Below are positions 33,327 through 45,700 of a stretch of 46,898 bases of DNA, piece by piece. The DNA comes from Priapulus caudatus. Its lineage: Eukaryota > Priapulida > Priapulimorpha > Priapulimorphida > Priapulidae. The stretch is from the NCBI RefSeq assembly GCF_000485595.1, contig NW_014577325.1:282004-328901 (forward strand), written 5' to 3'. The position numbers and the translations under genes are program-made. How positions within the stretch are numbered: position 1 is the first letter of the stretch; each line of letters starts with the position of its first letter. A model generated the notes under the pieces. It was not told where the DNA came from and searched no databases. It saw nothing but the letters and a program-made list of their open reading frames with translations.

Positions 33327-34883
33327 GTACGTATGTGCCCATCCTTGTACGACCAACAAGCTGGCGTTACTAATCGCTCTATGTCTCTATGCCTACGTTG
33401 AAACGCCCTATTACATAGTGTAGAGCATCAGTGTGCCTAGCATGTATTGGCACACCTTTTGTTATTATCACGAACACACACTTTTGAAGCAACGTGCGCT
33501 GTTTATTGTCTTAATAAATTCCATATATTTGTATCTTGTTATTCTAAGCACCAGCTCCCTTGCATTGGAGTGAAATGTAATGGCGGTTCGGCCCTGTCAT
33601 GTTGCCTCGGTAACAAGAACCATGCTAATGACGCTCACTTGGTGCTGGACGTGCATGTGCATGCGGCGAATGCGCTAGGATGCAGTAGTAATTAAGTCTG
33701 TAGCGCCAGAGATTGATCTCCATCTCCCCGTGTATTCATTTCCTGTATGTTGTGTGTGCGCTGTGCGTGTGCCTTGCGTGTGCGTTGCGTGTGCGTCGTG
33801 CGTAGTGCCGTGTGCGCCGTGTGCGCGGCTGCGCGTGCGTGCGTGTGTGCGTGTGTGGTGTATATATATACAGCTTTGTACCGCGAGTGAAAGTGATGGC
33901 CATTTTATTATACATGATAGTATAAATCTTTATGAGGCTATTGTCCCAAATCCTATTTAATAAAATAACAGATCATGCCTGGAATATGAGTGCAATCTCA
34001 GGCTTCAGGTTTCTCTGCTTTACACTGCATAGTTATCTATCTAGAATGAAATCTGTAGGCTTGTATAACGGTAGCTGTTTAGGAAATAACAGTGGGACAT
34101 CCCGTTCTAACTCAATAATTCGATCCAAAAATTTTATAGCATAAAATGTGGAGTCACCATATATTATAGCAACCCGATTATGACGATAATTTCATCAAAT
34201 GTTGTCTGGCTTTATTGTTGAGCTGTGCCTTCCTTCCTCACTGCGGAAAATGCAATACGCCATGATTTAACATCAAAAGATGAAAAAAGATTATACTCAT
34301 GATACTGTGCGAGTTAAGTTTAATCATTAGTGACTTCTAAATACATTGCAATTGGTAAATAAATGTTACATATAAAGCAGAAACGAAAGTAAGAAAGCAA
34401 AAAAGCAACAAACTGTGTATTTTAAAAAAAAGAGTAAAGACACAAGAATGCAGGAGAAAAAGCAGCGAAGTGATGCTTGCATCATGTCAGAATTCACGTT
34501 GTTGTAGGGTGTGTTATAATTGGGTTATACTGTAGCGATTTATTACCTCCGCCGTCGAGAACGGAGTCATGCAATCGCTCGCTCGTGTGTGTGTTCGTGT
34601 GTGTTGTGTGTAGCCAGCAGCGAGCCAGCTGTTATACAACACGCTCAACCGATCGATCGATTCAGCACCAGCTTGCCTTAGGGCGTCCAGTCAGCATCAG
34701 CTCACCTATAGGGCGTCTAGTCAGCAGCAGCCAGCAGCGAGCCAGCTTGTTATACACATGTATTACATGTTACACGCTCGCGGAGGTATTCACTTTCTTT
34801 GAGTGCCCTCTGTCTAGTTGTTTGTGTGACACTACAAACAAGTATGAAATGTGCATGTTCTTGTCTCTGTTGTTTGCATGCAG

Positions 34884-35006
34884 ATGTGGGATTCAAGATC
34901 GGCAGCACGAGTGAGGTGAACTACTTGGTTCTTCAAGTTCACTATGCCACCGTTCGTTAGCAGCCAGAAGGACTACTCAGGGATCACACTCACAACTTTA
35001 CAAGCC
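34884..35006 (+). pseudogene. PAM: PAM exon 4, copy C (four bases shorter, frameshifted)
   Basis: Same start and LVLQVHYA core as copy A (22098-22224), but tatgccaccgttcg replaces tatgcccacccgttcg and a base triplet near the end is missing, so it is 123 bp instead of 127 and leaves its frame. The donor GTGAGTC is kept. Confidence 0.75.
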
Positions 35007-35063
35007 GTGAGTCATATTATGTCATCATTATGGTCATCAGTACTCGCTGAGAGGGTCCTAGAT

Positions 35064-35340
35064 GTCCCCCAGGGTACTGCCGGAACGTACCCTGGTACTA
35101 TCTAATATGCCGGACCGTACCTCGCCTACTCCACTAAGACGAGTCTAGAGTCGCCTACGCCTACTCCCTAACCCGTATATGCCGGACCGTACCTCGCCTA
35201 CTCCACTAACGAGTCTAGGGAGTCGCCTACGCCTACTCCCTAACCCTAACCCTAACCCTAACAATATCAGATGGTTACCAGGGTACGTTCCGGTATACCG
35301 CACCGTACCCAGGGTACGTTCCGGCAGTACCCTGGGGGAC
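35064..35340. mobile_element. Same MITE family, rearranged copy after PAM exon 4
   Basis: The ends GTCCCCCAGGGTACTGCCGG and its complement at 35321-35340 are near perfect. The interior is mostly inverted relative to the 32677 copy (ccctaaccctaaccctaacc at about 35241-35260) and holds a 67-bp direct duplication (gccggaccgtacctcgcctactccact, twice). Copy A breaks off inside its equivalent of this element at about 22332. Confidence 0.8.
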
Positions 35341-35704
35341 ATAGACCCTATGAGCCCTGCTATCAGTGTAAACAAACTATTAATACAGATAAAAAAACCT
35401 GTTAGGCCATAATAAAAATATTGTTTGTTTGCCCTCACTCGACCGACCCGTCAAAAGGGGGCCGACTCAAATTTTTTTATTGATCTTTCCCATTCTTTTT
35501 TTTTTTTACAAATTGTATCACTGTACATTATATAAATCTGTAGGCAATACATTATATGTACCAAGCAAAACAAACATTCAACATAAAAGGTATCTCCACA
35601 CAAGCACACCCCAGCATGTAGACACCATGCTGAATTTGTAAAAAGACTCCCCTAAAAAAAGCCTACCTACCTACCCAAACGTTTCAGCCTGGGTTGGGTG
35701 AGGA

Positions 35705-36640
35705 CAGACAAAGATTTGTTTAATTCTGGCCTTGCGCAGGCTCATATTATGTTGTGCAGTTATTTCATCAGTGTACAATGTACAAGGAGGGACGCTAGTA
35801 GTACTGAAGGATATAGGTTCTTTCTTTGCCCTATTTTAACCACTATTTGTGTCCTTGGGTGCTATCAAATGCTCTGCAGTCACGCGTGCCAACCTGTTTT
35901 TTCACACTCGGCTGGGTGTTTTAATAGTTCTGGTAGGACAAACTGGGAATCGTGCAACCAATGGTTTATAGCTGTAGCTGTATGCCACACGTCGCTGTGT
36001 TCATATGAAGAGAGCTGAGAGCATGCTAATATACAGCTATACCTATGCAACCTTAGTAAAGGGCTAAATGGGGAGAGTGAGGAAGCTAGGATATTTCCTG
36101 TTTACATCTGTTTAAGCTCGTTTTCTTCCATCAATATCATGTAATATTATGTGATCATATTTTATTCTTGTAATTATTCCGTACATGTGTGTGTTTTTAA
36201 TGATTAAGGCCAGTTTTTAATATTGTTTATATTATCAGATTATGATTTCCTCCAACTTTTTGTCTAAATTATCCTTTACATTTCATAACATGAGGGATTT
36301 AATATTAAAGGAGTTTAGCTAAACAGTTTTCTAGTGATGAATCTTGTGTTAAACTCTAAAAAAACATCTAACTTTAAAGTTTCAAAGTTAAATGTGCAGC
36401 GAATGAAACATAAGTTAATTGAACTATTTTATACTCAGTTGTGCTAATGATGTTGACGTTGTGAACTTGTGACTAGGTGAACAGTATGTCCAGTTTGTGC
36501 CACTTCCCATGATAGAGGCACAATACTTCCTATTGATTGAAATATCTGACAAGGATTATGATAGTTTGTATTATGTATTACATTATGTATGTTATAGATA
36601 TGATAGATTTCAGGTGGAAACATAATGTAGCAACGGTGCG
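35705..36640 (+). other. PAM intron 4, rest; no exon recognised
   Basis: AT-rich intron sequence. An open frame at 35698-36018 has a cag acceptor but its residues do not fit the PHM sequence; the proper next exon is at 36652. Confidence 0.6.
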
Positions 36641-36651
36641 TCTATTTGCAG

Positions 36652-36722
36652 TCAACAATACTTGGCTGGTATTTTCCTACTGGCAGCTGATATGCGGTGG
36701 ACTATAAGCGCGAACATGCCAA
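36652..36722 (+). CDS. PAM: PAM exon 5
   Basis: Acceptor CTATTTGCAG, donor GTACGTTC. It completes the Pro codon of exon 4 and reads PQQYLAGIFLLAADMRWTI, then SANMP, matching the PQPLIAGMYLM-like segment of PHM. It leaves in phase 1 and joins exon 6 as a Lys codon. Confidence 0.88.
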
Positions 36723-39700
36723 GTACGTTCTCTTGGTTTGACGACGCTAGGTGCCATGCTCTATGACCGTGCTTGCTGTGTCATGGGACTGCTGCATCCG
36801 TAACCATTAACACCCTTCTCTTCCTCAAGTTGATCACTTTGGTCGTTAACTAGGCCACCATTTTTTATTTTGTTGGTTTACAGAATTTTTGTTGTTGTTG
36901 TTGACTCGGTAGAGTAAAAAAAAGTCAAAATACAGTAATACCGTTATACATGATATTAAAGTATTTTAAGAAAACTAAATTAAAACAAAACTCAACTTAT
37001 AATTATTTTTACTTTTATTATAAACTATTTGTTTACGAAATGTTTTTGTTTTTTACATTTAAATTTATTTTATATAAGGTCGGCGGGAATAAAAAAATAC
37101 AGATTTTCAATTTTTTTTTTTCGTTTTTCTTAAAAATTCGGGTCGACGGATCTGTAAACCAACAAAATAAAAAATTCTCGCCCTATGCACACTCACTCAC
37201 TGGTGGCAACTAACCATGGTTTTGGCTTCTGCTAGTTAATGCTTTATAATGCCTTACTTGTATGCAGCCCCAAATATGTGGCAGGAATTTGGATACTGGC
37301 TGCAGATTCCAGACAGAAGATAGCTCCAAATAGAGAAAGTAGGTGGTGGATTCTAGAAAACACTAACATATTTTAGAATAGTGCACACAAATGTGAAAAT
37401 GATATTGCTAGAAGACTAATTCGCTGAGATATGACATTCTGGAAAAATATCAGCCCAGTTTTTCCAACAAATTCTAATAATGCATCTTTTTATAATGCAG
37501 GTTTGATAATCTACTTTTACTCACACACATTTGTAACGTGAAATACCATTATTGTTTATTGGTTCAGTGTTAGACATTACATGGTCTATAATGTGACTAT
37601 AAATCCCTTTCAATTTTTTTTTTCCTATTTAAATTTCAAATTTTCAATCAAATATTGTTTTCATATGTGCTTTAATTATGTATAATATATATATATATAT
37701 ATATATGCTATAATTATCATCAAGCTTGCTTTGAGAAGTTATTTGAGAATCACTTTTCATTTCATAACTTCAATATGTAAAATTTTGTGCCCCTTAATCT
37801 ATAATTCATGATGATAGTACAAACAGTTAATGTGGTAATCGTTAGTGAAATGTTTACACCTGACGTTCGGGTCTGTATTTGTGCTGCTGTACGTAATTGT
37901 CCTTCTACAAATATTTCAGAAGTGCACGTTGACATAGCGTGTCGACTTGGTGGGCCAATGCCGATACATGCCTTTGCATACAGAGTACATGCACACTCAT
38001 TAGGTAACAATGAAATCCACATGATATCTCAGCATTGTTGCTTGTGTCCACCTGGCATCAGCATCAGAATTATTGCGAAATTCGACCGTTGTTTTAGTAC
38101 CTATCGTACATGTACGGCTCATACCAGTATTTATTTAGCATTAGTCTGTGAAGCTTTGCAGCCATCTCTGCCAATCATTTTCACTGAATAAATTCGGAGT
38201 GGCCACGCAAACCAATGAAAATGAGATCAGCTTGTGACATCTGTTGGCCATGTGCCATCTGTATTCTACCGAGATGCGGTTGGTTTTTAAATTCGAGTGA
38301 CTATTTGAATGCACACGAAGTTACAAACACTTTATGCAGATAACCCATTAAAAATCCTCATCCAATGCTTGATGTTTGTTGCTACAGGGCGTGTGGTCAC
38401 GGGATACAAGGTGACCAACGGTGCATGGTCATTATTAGGCAAGGGTAACCCACAGTGGCCACAGGTGAGTCAACTAGTTTAATTATTGTGGTGGTTACTA
38501 GCTTTAAAAGTATTTAGGGAAATTACTATTTAAATTGAATTGATTATTTAATTTAATTTTTATTGTAAGGAAAGTAATCATTTAATTGCAATTATGATTT
38601 GTTACTATAGCTGTTATTATGATAAGCTATTGGAGAGGCTAGTTACTTTGTAATGAGCTGTTAGTCGCAGAATGTCAATGGAAAAGGAATGTCATCAGTA
38701 ACTGTAAATGTAATTACTCTCTGTTGCAGTCTTTTTACCCAATGGATGAACCAATTACCATCAACCCAAATGATTTCATGGTGAGACATACATTAGGGTC
38801 ATTTTCACATTTGCAAGAATGAATTGCTATTTAAAGCATAGTTGGAAAGTTTTTGTTTACTACTAAATTTGCCATGCATTGGATCAAAATGTGTACAATT
38901 GCAGTTGAATGCATGTGTCTGTAAGCATGATTGACACTGACTGTGATGTCTTTCTCAGGCTGCCAGATGCACGTTTGACTCTAGAGGCAGAAATCGCATC
39001 ACGAATATCGGGTGAGTATATTTCATGGTTATGCGGCCACATGGGTAATGAGTAATGACAAGGCAACGATCCCCTTATTGACTATTTTGAAGTGTGGTTT
39101 TGTGTTGCGGTCATGCTCAAATCAGTGAAGTGCAAGGGAACCTGCATCGTGATCACGCATAAGATCTGCTGAGATTGACAGTGTTATGTCTGAGACATAG
39201 TGAAGCTCTGTGGCAATTTACCCATCCATCTGGCATGATTGACTGGCAACTCTATCAGTCATTGTTGGGATGCAGCATTTTAAAAGATGACGCTTGGCAG
39301 CAAAGTCACGCAAAGTTGACATTTTGGCATGCAAACGTGTAGACACGGTTGTAGCTTGACCGACCAAGCAACAGTACCCAGAAGCCTAATTAATCACGCC
39401 TGTAAGGAGTCACGCCTGCTTCTGGGTACTGTTGCTAGGTCGGTCAAGCTACAACCGTGTCTACACGTTTTCACGCCAAACTGTCGACTTTGCATGACAT
39501 TGCGTCGTCTTTTAAAATGCTGCCTCCCAACAATGACTGATAGAGTTGCCAGTCAATCATGCCAGATGGATGGGTAAATTGCCACAGAGCTTCACTATGA
39601 CTAAGACAGAGCCTAATTGTGACACAGCCTAAGTGTGACACTGCCTAATTGTGACACAGCCTAAGTGTGACACAGCCTAATTGTGACACAGCTTAATTGT

Positions 39701-42700
39701 GACACAGCCTAAGTGTGACACAGCCTAATTGTGACACAGCATAAGTGTGACACAGCCTAATTGTGACACAGCTTAATTGTGACACAGCCTAAGTGTGACA
39801 CAGCTTAATTGTGACACAGCCTAATTGTGACACTGCCTATTTGTGACACAGCTTAATTGTGACACAGCCTAATTGTGACACAGCCTAAGTGTGACACAGC
39901 CTAATTGTGACGCAGCCTCCTCATGAGTTGTTTTCGTCTCGTTGCCGCGACGACGCAGGTCGACAGCGAACGACGAGATGTGCAACTTCTACGTGATGTT
40001 CTACACGGACGCGAAGCGCGGCGTCCCGTACGGCGAGTGCTCCTCCTACATGCCGCAGATCTCCGATCACCTGCCCGCCGCCTCCGACGTGCCTCTCCCT
40101 CCCAACCCGCTGCTCGAGGAGGCGACATCCGCGGAGCACCACGACGGCAGCCGTGAGGGCCACCTCTCCGACCTCGACCAGAACTTGCGGCAGGCGTACA
40201 ACCGGCTGCAGCCGACTCTCTTCGATGACGTCGGTGAGAATTACTTTGAGCCGGAGTACAACGATGATTATGAGTACTATCAGGGTGGAGGCGGCGACCC
40301 TCGTTACCGTGACCGCGCCTCGCTGCTCAGCCGGCTGTTACCGTACGGTGACCGCGACTATAACAGCGACAGCTTGTGGAAGCTCGATGACCCGAGCGGC
40401 GGGCCGCGAAAATCGACTAACTGGCCCGCGGATGATGCTACTAACACCCTACATGCTGAGCATCCAGCAATGAACATTGCTGCTGTCAGCAAGCCCAAGT
40501 CTAACAGTTCGTCAGGTACTTTGGTCGTACTAATCTAGCTACTACCTCGCCCTAGTTCGGCACCTTGCACGTGCATCTTGGTGTGTTGTGCCTTTTCGTG
40601 GAGTAGTAGCTCCAGTAGAACGTTTGAGCTTTCATTCGTCTTTTCGTTAATACATTCGTCTTTCTATCTGTCCTTGTTTCTAGGAACATTTTTTATATTT
40701 GAAGTTCGTGTTCATCTAAGCATGCTCTATTGGTTCGCTTAGTTGAATCGGTCTACTTGGCCTGAGCGACTATTTATCTTTTCAACCCGCACGCACATGA
40801 ACATAGCATGACCAATACTCAACAGCACTTGGTGCCATGCATTTATGACATCAGGAGTAAAAAAATCGTTTTCATTAAATGCTTATTATATGCTTGTACT
40901 CCATTCTTGTTGCTCCTACAAACAGGATTAACTAATTTCCTAGTTATTGAACTACTTACCAAGTTGTTTTACTGAATGAAGGAAAGCTGTTTGGCACTTT
41001 TGAATGATTCTTACACCAGACATACAGTATTAACACGTCCGTGATATTACTAATCAATGTTTGTCATCCACATAACATGTCAGACATTTATAGCATTACG
41101 TTACACTAGTAAGTTTTCAATTGCGCCTGCGGAATTTAATAAACCTAAATTTGTGTAGCCCGTTGGTGGTTGCCTAAAGTCAACGTTATTACAACCTAGA
41201 TATCACCTTTTGTTGCTATAATTTCAGTTGTTGTTGTTGTTGTTTTTTGATAGGGAAAGTGCTGCCAGTAAGAATATTATTTGTAATTTCTTTAGTCATT
41301 GTTTTCCCAGATACTATTTCTGACATATAGACGTCTGTAATTAAGAATATGATAAAGTGTATTTTTATAAACTATGCAAAGAAGTTGGTGTGGCCTAAAA
41401 GTATGCATGCACACATGCACACATACATATATCATGTATATAATGATATAGTAAATAACATGCCAGTCAGAAGTTGTATCATGTTATAGTTTAGGTTAGT
41501 ATCTCTCAAGTTAATGATTTACCACTACCAGTGATACGTTCGATACTAATGAGTTTGGTTAGACCGTATAGGCTTACAACTTCGGATTCTTTGAGGATTC
41601 TTTGTTTGGATTTCATTCCCTTTTTGCTATATATATGTAAAATGTGCAAATGCTGTAATAATTTAGAACAATTGTACAATATATATATGGCAATAAAAAC
41701 AAACATTATTATTATTATTCACATCGAATCTCTATTTGCGGTATAGTTCCTCCACTGAAGTACGTCAGTGATTGGCCGGCAGTGGACCTGCACCTTGGTA
41801 ACATTGGCGGTGTCGCTGTAGACAACAGGCAGCAGATGCACATATTCCACCGTGGCGATAGAGTGTGGAGTGGCATGTAAGTATAGTTCATGACCATGTT
41901 AAGCTTGGCCAGGTCTCTGCTCTTGAGTTTACATTGCATCGAAATAGGTTTGTTCGCTGTGCAGACCTGTGACATTAAATAGAATCTTACATGTAACAAC
42001 TAACCCTTGTGACAAGATTTTGGCTACGATTTACAAGGGTTCACTCCATCGGTATGGATGCTAGGCAAGATGTTTCTGTCCGACTGTACCCATCGGTATT
42101 AAGTGGCTCGTACAGTGAAAATGAAATGAAAGCCAGTGTTACTAGCTTCCATTGTGTTATATATGATACGTATTATATTTATTTATTCATGATTGTATAT
42201 GTCGTCTTAGGACGTTCGATCATCACCAGAGACTACGATCGCACCTACAGACACCAATCACCCAGAATACGATCCTCACCGTCGACAGCGGCAGCGGCAG
42301 AATAGAATCACAGTGGGGTGCTAATCAGTAAGTAACGCCATGGTTCCTACAGTAGAGATTGGTCGAGTCGCCCACCTGTAGTGCATTGAGATGGTGCTAA
42401 GGATGGTGGCATGTCATATAAATGAAGCCAAGTGAAAAGTTTCCGTGTGTGCTATTCACGGATGAGTGGAGAGAGGACCTTGTGATTGTGAAGACTAAGG
42501 ATGCCCAAAGCATTGGCTAACAGACTTCTTTCAACTCCCGTTTACTTGTCTGGCTGGCTATTTCCTGGGCAACTGATGGCGTTCTATACAACAATAATAT
42601 TCTAACAATATTCTATTCGTTCAGCTAACTATATGTAATGCAGCTTAACAGAGTTACTTGAGAAAGTTTAGTGTAGTGGGAGTTAGTGGGTTTAAATAAA

Positions 42701-45700
42701 GAAAGTAGTACAGGCCTATATTTACGCTTATGTCCATGTTGTGTGAGAGCCAATAAAAACTCAATGTATTTGTTTCACATGATCATACCATGTGGCCGTG
42801 GCATGATAATTGAATGCTCTTGCGTTTAGGTTCTACCTGCCGCACGGCGTGACTGTAGACCGCGACAATAACGTGTGGGTCACCGACGTTGGCGCGCATC
42901 AAGTGTACAAGTTCCCACCAGGTGGAGCTGCGAAACCGCTGCTGGTGCTGGGGAAGCGATTCGAGCCGGGCGATGATAATGAACACTTCTGCCAGCCAGC
43001 CGACATTGCCGTGCACAGCAACGGAGACTTTTATGTTGCTGATGGGTGCGTAGAAGTCAACCTATCTTCCTAGCATGTTTAATAGGCAACTCTAACCAAC
43101 TGGTGTTGTTATAGGACATTCTAAAACAGTCCATAGCATTGAAGTACTGCAAAGTTGACAATTTGGTATGTTTGCATGACAAATACAAATTGGTCTTGAG
43201 CCGACTGAGATAGAAACAATTGCTAAGGGTGGTATGGTTATTTTGCTCAGGCAGATAGTTAAGATACAAGTCCAGACCTGCCAACCCTTACGATTTTTCC
43301 GTATTCCTTACTAATTCCAAGATGTTTTTACGAATGTACGATCAAACTGAAAAACTTAAGATATTTTACGACTTGATAATTTATGTGTTTTTTACATTGT
43401 GAGCCGAGAAATATCTGGCGATTGTGGGCGCAGCCATATTAGATCACGCGAGAACAACGTGAACGCGTGATCTAGAGTTAGTCCTATCATTTATTGCGCG
43501 CATAACATACAAACAAAATGGCCGCCTGCTGCAAGAAAAGAAAAGCCTTACTATTTTCATGAATCACAGGTTGGCAGGTCTGCAAGTCTCCCTTGTACTT
43601 GCAGCTTACCTGGTAGCTCTGCTTAGTATATACACTCATCAGCTAGACAGTTAAATGTGCTGAGTGCGTACATACACTATCTTCACATTGTGCGAGTCCG
43701 ACACTGAAAATGCAGCTGTCACAATAATGATCAAGACAAGCCGATTATAATGATGATAGATGCATCGTTCATGTTTGATGATACTGAGGTTGTCATTTTT
43801 GTAGCTATTGCAACGCACGCATCATGAGGTTTAACCGGAATGGTGACTTCATCAGCAAATGGAATGTCGCCGATGATAAGGGTTAGTTCTGTTATGTTAG
43901 CAAATTGTAGCCGTCTGTCTGCCTTGATGGTTAATTGGTCTCACTACATTACAGACATGCTATCAGCGTGATTTCAAGAACTATGATTGCAGCAATCTTG
44001 GACTGCAGCAAAACGACACTACTTGATATATACTTTATACTGATTCTCTATGAGTCTGGATAGGATGTAATTATGCGTGTGTGTGTTTGTGTTGATGTTG
44101 GTAGGCATATCGCCAATTGTGCACAGCATAACGTTGGCAGAGGACAAAGGTCTAGTGTGCGTGTCCCTACGCATGGAAGCACGCATTTCCTGTTACAAGA
44201 TGGACAGCACCTTCGTCAAGACACTACTGCATGACGAATTCCAGCCACAGCTGAATGCTATTGAATACAGCCCTGTACTCGGTGGGTATGCAACAGAGGT
44301 GTAACTACGTGGCAGTACCACAGTAACCATGATGCATTAAAGTGATTACGTCACCGTAATTAGTAAAAAAAATATAAAATATTTACACTTTTTCACAAAA
44401 TATAAGTAATTCTGTTCACATTTTATGGTTAAATTATGCATTATACTTCCTATTTTACTATATTATTGTTCGATGTGAACATACACTCATGACCCATACA
44501 TAGCCCATAGCAAGCAATTAATGTTGAGAACATTAATTCAAATCGTCCAGATTTTTTGGATTTTTAACTAGTTGAGAAACAATCTTATCAGGTAGGAATT
44601 TGACGATTTGTTTAGTCCCGTTAGTTCTTACTTTTAATGTAAAAAATGGCGATTTTTTTAAATAAAAATTTTACCATAGAAAATTCGTGACGTAGTCCCT
44701 TTAAAGCCTATGTCCATGTTGTGTGTGAGCGAATAGAAACTCAATGTATTTGTTTAACATTATGCATTCTTTACCATACTGTTTTCTTGTGTATCGTTAC
44801 GACTGCGGTGTGCGGTGACCATATATAAGCATGGGTAGCAAACATTAAATGTGTTTTATGTCGTTAATAAGTGTAAGTAGTAAAAGAGTTATACTCACAG
44901 CTGATTGCGCAATCACGCCAATGTTGACTTCAACGTTTATATAACATAAATTTATAACATGGCAACGTAACGAAATGTTATATTAACATAAATAGTGTAA
45001 ACAATATAGTCGAGCTGTGAACAAGGTTGATATCATGACACGTACCTGACTCATGGATGTCTCAATATTGTGATACGTAGTTTTATCATCATCCCGGGAT
45101 AACATGTGGCGCTAGTCGTTGATGCTTCTATTCCAACCATTAGCATTGTATAAAGCAAGAAGCTGTGTAACTGATAATGCTTGCAGGTTGTGAGGCGAAG
45201 TGTCGATGTGGTGGTGATGTGGTTCTATTATGTCTTCGTTCCTGCTGCTAGGTGGAGTGTTATATGCTATCAATGCTGTCCCACAAGTGACGGCAGAGAC
45301 TCCCGTCACACAGGGGTTGACACTGAATATCACAACAGGTGAAATCCTGGCCACCTGGAAACCCACAGCAAATGTGAGTGCAGTGACTTGCAACTAGTTA
45401 GTAACTTTTTATTAAGCATATATGATAATAACTCTTGCAACGAATTTCATATTTATTTACCTATATTACTAGTACATTGGGGTGTGATTTTTGTTGTATG
45501 TAAATTGATGTAAAATTGTCGTCTAGTTTTGCCATTTTCACAAGTGTTTAATTTAATGCACTAGTATTATATGACGTGATTTCACCCGAACACTTGTAGT
45601 TATAATTAATGAAATTTTAACATTTTCTTCATGCAGAACTTCACATTACCACATGATCTAGCAGTTTCACCAGATGGTGGCTCCGTCTTCGTCTCAGAGC

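Larger units (their letters stand above)
29464..35060 (+). repeat. PAM 5' duplication, copy C (exons 1-4)
   Basis: Collinear with copy A throughout and best preserved in exon 2. It differs structurally by an inverted 60-bp block at 30883-30942 followed by about 160 bp absent from A and B. It leads directly into the single-copy remainder of the gene at 36652, so it is the copy most likely to be the functional locus. Frameshifts remain in exons 1, 3 and 4. It contains a TG/CG-rich microsatellite at 33750-33862. Confidence 0.85.

Noticed and set aside
35698-36018. Open frame considered as the missing PAM exon 5
   Set aside because: It has a usable acceptor and an AG-containing segment, but the residues fit PHM poorly. 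The exon at 36652 fits in phase at both ends and in sequence.
39901-40163. Arg-rich open frames on the minus strand and in the second plus frame
   Set aside because: They are antisense and out-of-phase shadows of GC-rich PAM exon 10.
42009-42305. 98-residue open frame overlapping PAM exon 12
   Set aside because: It is in a different frame from the spliced PAM reading, which matches the PAL domain.
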